Shown in pieces: positions 24,592-34,358 of a DNA stretch of 64,000 nt. The first letter of the stretch is position 1. The number at the start of each line of letters is the position of its first letter. The DNA comes from Anaeramoeba ignava (Eukaryota; Metamonada; Anaeramoebidae). Both the position numbers and the translations under genes were made by a program. The stretch is taken from NCBI GenBank assembly GCA_028826165.1, contig JAPDFW010000133.1, positions 1-64,000 of the forward strand, given 5' to 3'. Under the pieces are notes generated by a model, which was given only the letters and a program-made list of their open reading frames with translations, was not told the origin of the DNA and ran no database searches.

Positions 24592-25192
24592 AAGTAAAAG
24601 TAAAAGTAAAAGTAAAAGTAAAAGTAAAAGTAAAAGTAAAAGTAAAAGTAAAAGTAAAAGTAAAAGTAAAAGTAAAATCAAAAGTAAAATCAAAAGTAAA
24701 GGACACAAGAAATCGAGAAAGAACCAAAATGAAATTAAGATTAAACAATGGAAGAAAAAAGAAAAACAAAACAAACAATTTTTCCAAGAATTTGGATTTG
24801 ATTTAAAATGGATTGAAATCAAAAAAGGAAGAAAAGGAATATTAAAAGATTTTCATCAATTATATCAAAAAGAAGAATCAAAAAATTTTAAAATTATTTA
24901 TTCAGAAAAAGAAAATGAAAATCAAAATGAAAATGAAATTAAAATTCATAAATTAATTTTAATGTTAAGAAGTAGATTATTTAAAACAATGTTTCTGAGT
25001 ATTCAAGATCCAATTAATCAAGTTCAAGATTATTCAGGAAAATCATTTTCAACATTAAATCAATTAATATATTTCTTTTATCATGATGAATTTAATTATA
25101 ATATGAGAATGAATTTTAATTTTATTGAAGAATTTCAAGATTTAAAAGATTTTTATCAATTAAATCCAAATTCAAATCCAATTTTCAAATAA
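19018..25192 (+). CDS. giant ankyrin-repeat protein with C-terminal BTB domains (one frameshift)
   Basis: About 2058 residues if a single extra A in the run near 23691 is allowed for. From 19018 to about 24130 there are some 45-50 ankyrin repeats of the form NETPLHLICQN..., EIIKFLVSKGANVN, unusually uniform, with Asn-rich insertions. Then come a BTB/POZ-like region (DFEIECKDSFKFKVHKLIL, followed by KTKEEVEIALNFIYTG), a basic Lys/Ser low-complexity stretch (24480-24710), and a second BTB-like segment (IKIHKLILMLRSRLFKTMFL, LNQLIYFFYHDEF). Such ankyrin-BTB proteins commonly act as protein-interaction scaffolds or Cullin-3 adaptors; the role here is unknown. It is probably intronless. The repeats are similar at DNA level too, so copy number may be unstable. 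Confidence 0.85.
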
Positions 25193-26194
25193 ACAACAAA
25201 TTAATCAAATAAAAAACGAATTAATCAAATTTTTGATTTTGTTTTTTATTTTGATTTTGATTTTGAATTTGATTTTGATTTTGATTTTAATTTTAATTTT
25301 AATTTTGATTTTGATTTTGATTTTGATTTTGATTTTAATTTTGATTTTGATTTTGTTTTTTATTTTAATTTTGATTTTTAATTTTGATTTTGATTTTGAT
25401 TTTAATTTTAATTTTGATTTTAATTTTAATTTTGATTTTAATTTTGATTTTGATTTTGATTTTAATTTTGATTTTAATTTTAATTTTGATTTTTGATTTT
25501 GATTTTGATTTTGATTTTGATTTTGATTTTGATTTTGATTTTGATTTTGATTTTGATTTTGATTTTGATTTTGATTTTTTTTTGATTTTTAATTTTGATT
25601 TTTGATTTTTAATTTTGATTTTGATTTTGATTTTGATTTTTTGATTTTGATTTTGATTTTGATTTTAATTTTAATTTTAATTTTGATTTTGATTTTGATT
25701 TTGATTTTGATTTTTTTGATTTTGATTTTGATTTTGATTTTAATTTTGATTTTGATTTTGATTTTAATTTTAATTTTTATTTTTATTTTAATTTTGATTT
25801 TGATTTTTGATTTTAATTTTGATTTTGATTTTGATTTTGATTTTGATTTTAATTTTGATTTTGATTTTAATTTTGATTTTTAATTTTGATTTTGATTTTG
25901 ATTTTGATTTTAATTTTGATTTTGATTTTGAATTTTGATTTTGATTTTGATTTTGATTTTGATTTTGATTTTAATTTTCATTTTAATTTTGATTTTGATT
26001 TTGATTTTGATTTTGATTTTGATTTTGATTTTGATTTTGATTTTGATTTTGATTTTAATTTTGATTTTGATTTTAATTTTGATTTTAATTTTAATTTTGA
26101 TTTTGGATTTTAATTTTAATTTTGATTTTGATTTTAATTTTGATTTTGATTTTGATTTTGATTTTGATTTTGATTTTGGATTTCAAAAAAAAAA
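25193..26194. repeat. 1-kb (TTTTGA)n/(TTTTAA)n microsatellite spacer
   Basis: Almost pure TTTTGA and TTTTAA hexamers fill the space between the ankyrin-BTB stop codon and the stop codon of the convergent actin-like gene. The five plus-strand frames of ILILIL or DFDFDF type across it are artefacts of the repeat. Confidence 0.93.
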
Positions 26195-27331
26195 TTAATA
26201 GCATTTCTCGTGAACAATTGAAGGACCTGTTTCATCATATTCTTCTTTTGAAATCAACATAGATTGGAAAGTAGAAAGAGTAGACAAAATAGATCCACCA
26301 ATCCAAGCATAATATTTTCTTTCAGGATCAGCAATAACTTTAAATCTTACAGAAGGGTATAAATGAATCAATTCTTTTTCTATTCTTTTTTCAATTCCAG
26401 GAAAAAATGAAGATCCTCCAGATAAAACAATATTTTCAGAATAACACTGACTGAAAGAATGATCAAATTTCAAGACTGAGTCATGAATTGTTTGAGGAAT
26501 ACCTGGATGTTCGAATCCAAGAAGAGAGGGATTGAATATTGGTTCTGGACATTTAAACCTTTCATCTTCAAGTGTGATCGAATTGGTATTATCAGGAAAA
26601 TAATATTCTTTTTTAATGGAAGAAGATCTATTTGAGGAATCGGATTCTTTTTCAAAATCCAAAGCAACATAACAAAGTTTTTCTTTGATATCTCTTGCAA
26701 TTTCTCTTTCTTCTGATGTTTTAAATGAATAACCCCTTTCATTCAATATTTTCATCATGTAATCAGTTAAATTTCTTCCAGAGACGGAAGATTGAATACT
26801 TGAATGAGACATAGCATAACCATCATAAACAGTAACAATATTAAACTCACTATCGCCTAAATCAACACTGATTCCTGTTGTTCTTCCTGAAGAATAAATT
26901 GACAGAACTGATGTGTTACTTAGATACATCGCTGGAACAGCAAATGTTTCAAACATGATTTCGGTTATTTTCTCTCTATTTGCTTTTGGATTCATTATTT
27001 TCTCAGTCAAAAATACTGCATGTTCTTCAGGTGCAATTCTTAATTCTTTATAAAAAATATAATTCCATATTTTCTCCATTTCATCCCAATTTGTTATTAT
27101 CCCATGTTCTATTGGATATTTTAATTGTAATATTTCCCTTTTGGTTTTTGCTTCTTCTCCTATATAATATTCTTTTTCTAATTTTTCTAATTTTTCTCCT
27201 GAATTTCTTGTTTTTCCTATTATTGTTGAGATTATTGATCTTGGTTTATCATCTCCTGAAAATCCTGCTTTAATTGTATCTGAACCATTATCAATTACTA
27301 TTGCTAGAATTTCATCATCATCATCAGACAT
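26195..27331 (-). CDS. divergent actin-like protein 1
   Basis: 378 residues, full actin length with no internal intron seen. Actin landmarks are clear: [20 protein letters not shown] near the start, [98 protein letters not shown] and [15 protein letters not shown]. It is far from conventional actin. The first phosphate loop has Asp where Gly is usual (GSD rather than GSG), and the second reads DLGDSEFN rather than DSGDGVTH, so nucleotide binding may be altered. Inserted acidic/Lys and Ser-rich loops also occur. It could be an unusual actin or an actin-related protein. It is paired with the copy at 28016-29164. Confidence 0.85.
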   Translation of the reverse strand: MSDDDDEILAIVIDNGSDTIKAGFSGDDKPRSIISTIIGKTRNSGEKLEKLEKEYYIGEEAKTKREILQLKYPIEHGIITNWDEMEKIWNYIFYKELRIAPEEHAVFLTEKIMNPKANREKITEIMFETFAVPAMYLSNTSVLSIYSSGRTTGISVDLGDSEFNIVTVYDGYAMSHSSIQSSVSGRNLTDYMMKILNERGYSFKTSEEREIARDIKEKLCYVALDFEKESDSSNRSSSIKKEYYFPDNTNSITLEDERFKCPEPIFNPSLLGFEHPGIPQTIHDSVLKFDHSFSQCYSENIVLSGGSSFFPGIEKRIEKELIHLYPSVRFKVIADPERKYYAWIGGSILSTLSTFQSMLISKEEYDETGPSIVHEKCY

Positions 27332-27400
27332 TTTAAAAAATGAAAAAAATGAAAAGAAAAAAATGAAAAGAAAAATTAATTGAGAAAAATATAAAGAAAA
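27332..27400 (-). promoter_or_regulatory. T-rich CAT tract upstream of actin-like 1
   Basis: Read on the minus strand this is TTTTTCTTTTCATTTTTTTC-type sequence ending just before the ATG. An almost identical tract precedes actin-like 2 (29165-29206), as expected for a duplicated promoter, and related tracts precede unrelated genes. Confidence 0.4.
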
Positions 27401-27404
27401 AAAA

Positions 27405-27715
27405 TATTAAAAAATTTTAAAATTATTTATTCAGAAAAAGAAAATGAAAATCAAAATGAAAATGAAATTAAAATTCATAAATTAATTTTAATGTTAAGAA
27501 GTAGATTATTTAAAACAATGTTTCTGAGTATTCAAGATCCAATTAATCAAGTTCAAGATTATTCAGGAAAATCATTTTCAACATTAAATCAATTAATATA
27601 TTTCTTTTATCATGATGAATTTAATTATAATATGAGAATGAATTTTAATTTTATTGAAGAATTTCAAGATTTAAAAGATTTTTATCAATTAAATCCAAAC
27701 CAAATTTTCAAATAA
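27405..27715 (+). pseudogene. duplicated 3' end of the ankyrin-BTB gene
   Basis: Nearly identical to 24880-25192: it reads [40 protein letters not shown] and LNQLIYFFYHDEF, ending QLNPNQIFK. The difference at the end is a small deletion (one NSNP-like unit). There is no ankyrin or first BTB segment, so it is a truncated copy carried along with the actin-like gene in a tandem duplication. Confidence 0.85.
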
Positions 27716-27719
27716 AAAA

Positions 27720-28012
27720 CAACAAATTAATCAAATTTTTGATTTTAATTTTTGGATTTTTTGATTTTTGATTTTCATTTTAATTTTGATTTTTGATTTT
27801 TAATTTTGATTTTTGATTTTTGATTTGGATTTTAATTTTGATTTTAATTTTAATTTTCATTTTTGATTTTTGATTTTTGATTTTGATTTTGATTTTGATT
27901 TTGATTTTGATTTTAATTTTGATTTTGATTTTAATTTTGATTTTGATTTTGATTTTGATTTTAATTTTAATTTTAATTTTCATTTTTGATTTGATTTTGG
28001 ATTTCAAAAAAA
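27720..28012. repeat. (TTTTGA)n/(TTTTAA)n spacer, second copy
   Basis: A shorter and more irregular version of the 25193-26194 spacer, in the equivalent position between the BTB tail copy and actin-like gene 2. Confidence 0.9.
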
Positions 28013-28015
28013 AAA

Positions 28016-29164
28016 TTAATAGCATTTCTTGTGAACAATTGAAGGACCTGTTTCGTCATATTCTTCTTTTGAAACCCACATAGATTGAAAATTAGAAAGA
28101 GCAGACAAAATAGATCCACCAATCCAAGCATAATATTTTCTTTCAGGATCAGCAATAACTTTAATTTTCATATCAAGAGGAGCTAATTGAGTCAATTCTT
28201 TTTCTATTCTTTTTTCAATTCCAGGAAAAAATGAAGATCCTCCAGATAAAACAATATTTCCATAAAAATCCTTTCTGATAGAATGATCGCATTTCATGAT
28301 TGAGTTATAAATTGTCTCAGGAATACCTGAATATTCCAATCCAAGAAGAGAGGGATTGAATATTGGTTCTGGACATTTAAACCTTTCATCTTCAAGTGTG
28401 ATAAAATGGATATTATCAGGAAAATAATATTCTTTTTCAATGGAAGAAGATCTATTTGAGGAATCGGATTCTTTCTCAAAATCCAAAGCAACATAACAAA
28501 GTTTTTCTTTGATATCTCTTGCAATTTCTCTTTCTTCTGATGTTTTAAATGAATAACCCCTTTCATTCAATATTTTCATCATGTAATCAGTTAAATTTCT
28601 TCCAGAGACAAAATAATGAAGAATAGAATGAGGCAAAGCATAACCTTCATAAACAGGAACAATATTAAACTCACTATCACCAAAATCAACACTGATTCCT
28701 GTTGTTCTTCCTGAAGAATAAATTGACAGAACTGATGTGTTACTTAGATACATTGCTGGAACAGAAAATGTTTCAAACATGATTTGGGTTATTTTCTCTC
28801 TATTTGCTTTTGGATTCATTATTTTCTCAGTCAAAAATACTGGATTTTCTTCAGGTGCAATTCTTAATTCTTTATAAAAAATATAATTCCATATTTTCTC
28901 CATATCATCCCAATTTGTTATTATCCCATGTTCTATTGGATATTTTAATTGTAATATTCCCCTTTTGGTTTTTGCTTCTTCTCCTATATAATATTCTTTT
29001 TCTAATTTTTCTAATTTTTCTAATTTTTCTCCTGAATTTCTTGTTTTTCCTATTATTGTTGAGATTATTGATCTTGGTTTATCATCTCCTGAAAATCCTG
29101 CTTTAATTGTATCTGAACCATTATCAATTACTATTGATCGAATTTCATCATAATCATTAGACAT
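28016..29164 (-). CDS. divergent actin-like protein 2
   Basis: 382 residues from the ATG at 29164; an upstream in-frame start at 29209 would add only a Phe-rich run and lies in the T-rich leader. It is close to actin-like 1 throughout but slightly nearer to canonical actin: [59 protein letters not shown] and [21 protein letters not shown]. It has the same changed loops as its neighbour (GSDTIKAG and DFGDSEFN). [10 protein letters not shown] run is one unit longer than in copy 1. It belongs to the same tandem duplication as the BTB tail at 27405. Confidence 0.86.
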   Translation of the reverse strand: MSNDYDEIRSIVIDNGSDTIKAGFSGDDKPRSIISTIIGKTRNSGEKLEKLEKLEKEYYIGEEAKTKRGILQLKYPIEHGIITNWDDMEKIWNYIFYKELRIAPEENPVFLTEKIMNPKANREKITQIMFETFSVPAMYLSNTSVLSIYSSGRTTGISVDFGDSEFNIVPVYEGYALPHSILHYFVSGRNLTDYMMKILNERGYSFKTSEEREIARDIKEKLCYVALDFEKESDSSNRSSSIEKEYYFPDNIHFITLEDERFKCPEPIFNPSLLGLEYSGIPETIYNSIMKCDHSIRKDFYGNIVLSGGSSFFPGIEKRIEKELTQLAPLDMKIKVIADPERKYYAWIGGSILSALSNFQSMWVSKEEYDETGPSIVHKKCY

Positions 29165-29250
29165 TTTAAAAAATGAAAAAAATGAAAAGAAAAAAATGAA
29201 AAAAAACAATTTTTTTTGAATTGGAATTGAAAAAAAAGAAAAAAAAGAAA

Positions 29251-31368
29251 TTAAAATAATGATAAAATTATCATTATTCCTAAAATTGAAAAATTGAAAA
29301 TAATTTCTTCACTTGAAGAAGGTGGATTTGGACTTGGACTTGGATTTGGACTTGGATTAAAAAATAAAAATTGATCAAAGCAAGATTGTAATGAATTATA
29401 ATATGCCAAATATCCATAATCTTTTGTTGGATCATAAGCATAAATTGAACTTCCAAATATCTCATCATCAACATTTGCTGTTGAAATTAATTGATTTGAA
29501 ATTGTATCAATTTGAAGAACTGATTCAAAATATTCATCTGAAGTAGAATTATAAAATTCTACTAAGAAATAAACCGAAGTATCATTAGAATTAATAAAAC
29601 TTTCAAAGAAATTGTTAAAATCTGATATATTTGATATATTTAAACAATCATTCATAACTTCCATATTAGTTAAATTTACTCTACAAATCAAATAATTATT
29701 ATAATCTCCAAAATAAATCAATTCATGACTTTTATCAAGAACTGGATAATAAACATTATATTCTGTTAAATTAGCTGTGGAAATTTGATTTAGATTTGGT
29801 AATTGATGTTTATAAATAAAATATTGTGAGCCAACTCCACTATCATTATATATCAAACAATAAAGATAATCATGAAAATAATCAAGATATAAACCTTTTA
29901 CAGTTACTTCATATGCTAATTGAAATGAATACAAAATTTGCAAATCAGGACTATTCATTTTGATTAAGTAAGCATAAAAATCGGTATTATTATAATATCC
30001 AACATAAAGAGTTTGATTTTGTTGATAAAAAAAAGTTGAACTAACTTGTACATTTGAATAAATTGTTACAGTTTCATCAATCGAGAAATTTGATAATCTA
30101 ATTTTCATAATTTTTAAATTATTATAACTCAGAAACAAATAAATGAATCCATTTATACTATCAATTTCTCCATAATAAAGAGTATCACTTAAACTAAGAA
30201 GTAAATAATCAACAAGTTCAAATGATTCAAGATCAACTTTGGCAATTATTCCACCAAAGTCACTAAAGTAAATATAACCAATTTGATTTAATTCATCAAT
30301 CAAAATAAAATCTGGATTTGTATAAGAAATAAAATTAGAACTGTTTCCTTGTGTAAGTGATGGTAAATTAATTTCAATAATTTGATAGTCATTTTTTGGG
30401 ATGTAAGCTTCTGAAACATCTGAATTAATTCCTATTGTGTTAGTATAATATCCACTCCAATTATATGAATCTTCTATTGTGAAAGTTGTTAAATTCACTT
30501 TAAAGAGATGATTATCAACAGTGGAAAAATAAGCAATTCCATTTAATAAATCAATTCCTGCTCCCATACAATTTTCTGGAGATGATGAACTAATTGAATC
30601 AACTGATGTGAAATCTGTTAAATTGATTTTAGCAATTCTCATTGAATTTTGAGCAGTTCCAAAATACATCATTTGAGTTGAATTATCAATCACTCCATAT
30701 TTTAATTTTGCAACACTTGTTAAATTTACTAAAAGATAATCAATTTGAGTAAAAGTTGATAATTCAATTTTGTAAATTGTTGCATTAGTTCCAGAACTTG
30801 TATCTGTTGAAACATATAATATTCCATTATCAACATCAATTATTGAGCCATAGAATTGATAATTTGAAAGTGTTAAATTTGATTCTTCATTCCATCCATT
30901 CAAATCAACTTTAACAATAATAATTGGATTTTCGAATTCAATATAAACTTTTTGATTGATTAAATCAATTTCAATCATATCAGCATAACTTGTATTTGAA
31001 ACACTTAATGTTAAGTTATCAATAATTTGGAATGTATTCAAATCAAATTTCAATAATATATTAGAACCATAAGGTGCAATATAAAGAAGTTTATTTTCAT
31101 TATCAATTGCTCCATATCTCCCATTTTCAAAATCAATTTTAGTATAATTCAACAAATCAAATGTGTACAAATCATATTTCCAAATATAATTAAACCCGTC
31201 ATCTCTTTCTTCAAGAAAATAAAGAAATCCATCATTTTCATCAATAAAAGTTTGATAAGGATTATTCATTATTGGAGAAAATTTGTATGAATTCAATAAA
31301 TTAACTTCAGATTGAACCAATAAAATGAAACAATTAAATGAAATGAAAAAAAGCAAAATTAAATTCAT
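29251..31368 (-). CDS. secreted GPI-anchor-type beta-propeller protein A
   Basis: 705 residues, intronless. It starts with a signal peptide ([16 protein letters not shown]). The body is built from repeating beta-propeller-like blades with phrases such as [20 protein letters not shown] and [20 protein letters not shown], and it has many N-glycosylation sequons. It ends with a Pro/Ser stretch, SSSEE and a hydrophobic tail ([13 protein letters not shown]), the usual form of a GPI-attachment signal. This suggests a surface protein of unknown ligand. It is one of three tandem paralogues. It differs from the others mainly in a longer PNPSPSPNP stretch before the tail. Confidence 0.8.
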   Translation of the reverse strand: MNLILLFFISFNCFILLVQSEVNLLNSYKFSPIMNNPYQTFIDENDGFLYFLEERDDGFNYIWKYDLYTFDLLNYTKIDFENGRYGAIDNENKLLYIAPYGSNILLKFDLNTFQIIDNLTLSVSNTSYADMIEIDLINQKVYIEFENPIIIVKVDLNGWNEESNLTLSNYQFYGSIIDVDNGILYVSTDTSSGTNATIYKIELSTFTQIDYLLVNLTSVAKLKYGVIDNSTQMMYFGTAQNSMRIAKINLTDFTSVDSISSSSPENCMGAGIDLLNGIAYFSTVDNHLFKVNLTTFTIEDSYNWSGYYTNTIGINSDVSEAYIPKNDYQIIEINLPSLTQGNSSNFISYTNPDFILIDELNQIGYIYFSDFGGIIAKVDLESFELVDYLLLSLSDTLYYGEIDSINGFIYLFLSYNNLKIMKIRLSNFSIDETVTIYSNVQVSSTFFYQQNQTLYVGYYNNTDFYAYLIKMNSPDLQILYSFQLAYEVTVKGLYLDYFHDYLYCLIYNDSGVGSQYFIYKHQLPNLNQISTANLTEYNVYYPVLDKSHELIYFGDYNNYLICRVNLTNMEVMNDCLNISNISDFNNFFESFINSNDTSVYFLVEFYNSTSDEYFESVLQIDTISNQLISTANVDDEIFGSSIYAYDPTKDYGYLAYYNSLQSCFDQFLFFNPSPNPSPSPNPPSSSEEIIFNFSILGIMIILSLF

Positions 31369-31890
31369 TTTAATTTGTTTTAATTTAATTTTTTTTTTGT
31401 TCTTATTCTTATTCTTATTTGATTATTCTGGATTTAAATAAATAAAAATAAAAAGAAATTAAAAATTAAAAAGAAATTAGATTAAAATTAAATTAAATTA
31501 AACTAACCTTTGTTTTTTGTTTTTGTTTTTGAAAGAAAAATGAATAAGATAAAAAAAATAAAAAAAAAAATAAAAATAAAAAAAAAAAAAATAAAAATAA
31601 ATAAATAAAGGGATTAAATTATCTTTAAAATAAATAATCAAAAATTTAAAATTTTTAATTAAAAATTGTTACAAAAATAAATAAAAATAAAAATAAAAAG
31701 ATTTTTTCAACTCATCTTGTTATTTATTTTAAAAAACAAACAAAAAAAAATAAAAATTTTTTCTTATTTTTTCTTTTATTTCAATTTGTTATTATTATTA
31801 TTATTATTTTGATCTTTCTTATCAAATTGAAATTAAAAAAAGAAAAGAAATTGAAAAGAATTGGAATTGAAAAAAAAGAAAAAAAAGAAA
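31369..31890. other. spacer between propeller paralogues A and B
   Basis: AT-rich spacer, about 520 bp. The part nearest paralogue B (about 31770-31890) closely matches 34240-34358, next to paralogue C, including ATCTTTCTTATCAAATTGAA. The duplication units therefore include flanking DNA. No gene is seen in it. Confidence 0.7.
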
Positions 31891-33999
31891 TTAAAATAAT
31901 GATAAAATTATCATTATTCCTAAAATTGAAAAATTGAAAATAATTTCTTCACTTGAAGAAGGTGGATTTGGAGGTAAAGTTGAATTTGGTAAGGAGATTT
32001 GATAAAAGTAAGATTGCAATTCATTATAATAATATACCAAATATCCATAATTTTTTGTTGGATCATAAGCATAAATTGAATCTTCAAATATCTCATCATC
32101 AACATTTGTTGTTGAAATTAATTGATTTGAAATTGTATCAATTTGAAGAACTGATTTAAAATATTCATCTGAAGTAGAATTATAAAATTTTACTAAGAAA
32201 TAAACCCAATTATCATTAGAATTAATAAAACTTTCAAGGAAATCGTCAACATCTGATATATCTGATATATTTAAACAATCATTCATAACTTCCATATTAG
32301 TTAAATCAACTCTACAAATCAAATAATTATCATAATCTCCAAAATAAATCAATTCATGAGTTTTATCAAGAACTGGATAATAAACATTATATTCTGTTAA
32401 ATTAGCTGTGGAAATTTGATTTAGATTTGGTAATTGATGTTTAGAAATAAAATATTCTGTTCCAACTCCACTATCATTATATATCAAACAATAAAGATAA
32501 TTATGGAAAGAATCAAGATATAAACCATATATAATTACTTCATATGCTAATTGAAATGAATTCAAAATTTGCAAATCAGGACTATTCATTTTGAATAAGT
32601 AAGCATAATCATCAGTATTGTTATAACATCCAACATAAAGAATTTGATTTTGTTGATCAAAAACAGTTGAGAAGGTGTGTACATTTGAATAAATTGATAC
32701 AGTTTCATCAATCGAGAAATTTGATAATCTAATTTTCATAATTTTTACATCATTATAAGTCAGAAACAAATAAATGAATCCATTTATACTATCAATTTCT
32801 CCATAATAAAGAGTATCACTTAAACTAAGAAGTAAATAATCAACAAGTTCAAATGATTCAAGATCAACTTTGGCAATTATTCCATTCAAATCATAAAAGT
32901 AAATATAACCAATTCGATTTAGTTCATCAGTCAAAATCATTCTTGGATCTGTATAAGAAATAAAATTAGAACTGTTTCCTTCTGTAAGTGATGGTAAATT
33001 AATTTCAGTAATTTGATATTTATTTTGTGGAATGTAAGCTTTTGAAACATCTGAATTAATTCCTATTGTTTTAGTATAATATCCACTCCAATTATATGAA
33101 TCTTCTATTGTGAAAGTTGTTAAATTCACTTTAAAAAGATAATTATTCGCAGAGGAAAAATAAGCAATTCCATTTAATGAATCAATTCCTGCTCCCATAC
33201 AGTATTGTGAAGATGATGCATTAATTGAATCAACTGATGTGAAATCTGTTAAATTGATTTTAACAATTCTCATTGGATTTTGATAAGTTCCAAAATACAT
33301 CATTTGAGTTGAATTATCAATCACTCCATATTGTAATTTTCCAACACTTGTTAAATTTACTAAAAGATAATCAATTTGAGTAAAAGTTGATAATTCAATT
33401 TTGTAAATTGTTGCATTAGTTCCAGAACTTGTATCTGTTGAAACATATAATATTCCATTATCAACATCAATCACTGAACCGATAAATTGATAATTTGAAA
33501 GTGTTAAATTTGATTCTTCATTCCATCCATTTAAATCAACTTTAACAATAATAATTGGATTTCCGAATTCAATATAAACTTTTTGATTGATTAAATCAAT
33601 TTCAATCATATCAGCATAACTTGTATTTGAAACACTTAATGTTAAGTTATCAATAATTTGGAATGTATTCAAATCAAATTTCAATAATATATTAGAACCA
33701 TAAGGTGCAATATAAAGAAGTTTATTTTCATTATCAATTGCTCCATATTTCCCATTTTCAACTTCAGTTTTAGTATAATCCAACAAATCAAATGTGTACA
33801 AATCATATTTCAAAAGATAATTGGATCCGCCACCTCTTATATCAAGAAAATAAAGAAATCCATCATTTTCATCAATAAAAGTTTGATAAGGATTATTCAT
33901 TATTGGAGGAAATTTGTATGAATCCAATAAATTAACTTCAGATTGAACCAATAAAATGAAACAATTAAATAAAATGAAAAAAAGGAAAATTAAATTCAT
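31891..33999 (-). CDS. secreted GPI-anchor-type beta-propeller protein B
   Basis: 702 residues, very similar to paralogue A along the whole length. It has the signal peptide [16 protein letters not shown], the same blade phrases ([20 protein letters not shown], for example) and the same SSSEE plus hydrophobic end. Differences from A are scattered substitutions, with a shorter Pro stretch (LPPNPPSSS). The frame is uninterrupted. Confidence 0.8.
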   Translation of the reverse strand: MNLIFLFFILFNCFILLVQSEVNLLDSYKFPPIMNNPYQTFIDENDGFLYFLDIRGGGSNYLLKYDLYTFDLLDYTKTEVENGKYGAIDNENKLLYIAPYGSNILLKFDLNTFQIIDNLTLSVSNTSYADMIEIDLINQKVYIEFGNPIIIVKVDLNGWNEESNLTLSNYQFIGSVIDVDNGILYVSTDTSSGTNATIYKIELSTFTQIDYLLVNLTSVGKLQYGVIDNSTQMMYFGTYQNPMRIVKINLTDFTSVDSINASSSQYCMGAGIDSLNGIAYFSSANNYLFKVNLTTFTIEDSYNWSGYYTKTIGINSDVSKAYIPQNKYQITEINLPSLTEGNSSNFISYTDPRMILTDELNRIGYIYFYDLNGIIAKVDLESFELVDYLLLSLSDTLYYGEIDSINGFIYLFLTYNDVKIMKIRLSNFSIDETVSIYSNVHTFSTVFDQQNQILYVGCYNNTDDYAYLFKMNSPDLQILNSFQLAYEVIIYGLYLDSFHNYLYCLIYNDSGVGTEYFISKHQLPNLNQISTANLTEYNVYYPVLDKTHELIYFGDYDNYLICRVDLTNMEVMNDCLNISDISDVDDFLESFINSNDNWVYFLVKFYNSTSDEYFKSVLQIDTISNQLISTTNVDDEIFEDSIYAYDPTKNYGYLVYYYNELQSYFYQISLPNSTLPPNPPSSSEEIIFNFSILGIMIILSLF

Positions 34000-34358
34000 T
34001 TTAATTTGTTTTAATTTTTTTGTGTTTAATTGTTCTGGATTTAAATAAAATGAAATAAATCAAAATTAAAATTAGATTAACAAGAAATTAAAAAGAAATT
34101 AAACTCACGAACCTTTTTTCTTTTTTTTGGAAAGTAAAAAAATGAATAAAATAAAAAGATCAATTTTGCTATCTCTTATTATTTCTTTTAATAAATAAAT
34201 AATTTTAAAAAAAGCAAAAATTAAAATTTTTTGTTTTCTTATTTTTCTTTTATTTCAATTTGTTATTATTATTATTTTGATCTTTCTTATCAAATTGAAA
34301 TTAAAAAAAGAAAAGAAATTGAAAAGAATTAGAATTGAAAAAAAAGAAAAAAAAGAAA
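34000..34358. other. spacer between propeller paralogues B and C
   Basis: About 360 bp of AT-rich spacer, partly homologous to 31770-31890. It contains T-rich and A-rich runs but no coding stretch or clear motif. Confidence 0.7.

Noticed and set aside
24455-24822. Minus-strand frames of TFTF or LLLL type
   Set aside because: They are opposite the Lys/Ser low-complexity part of the ankyrin-BTB gene.
25233-26198. Several DFDF and ILIL frames
   Set aside because: They are translations of the TTTTGA array with no other support.
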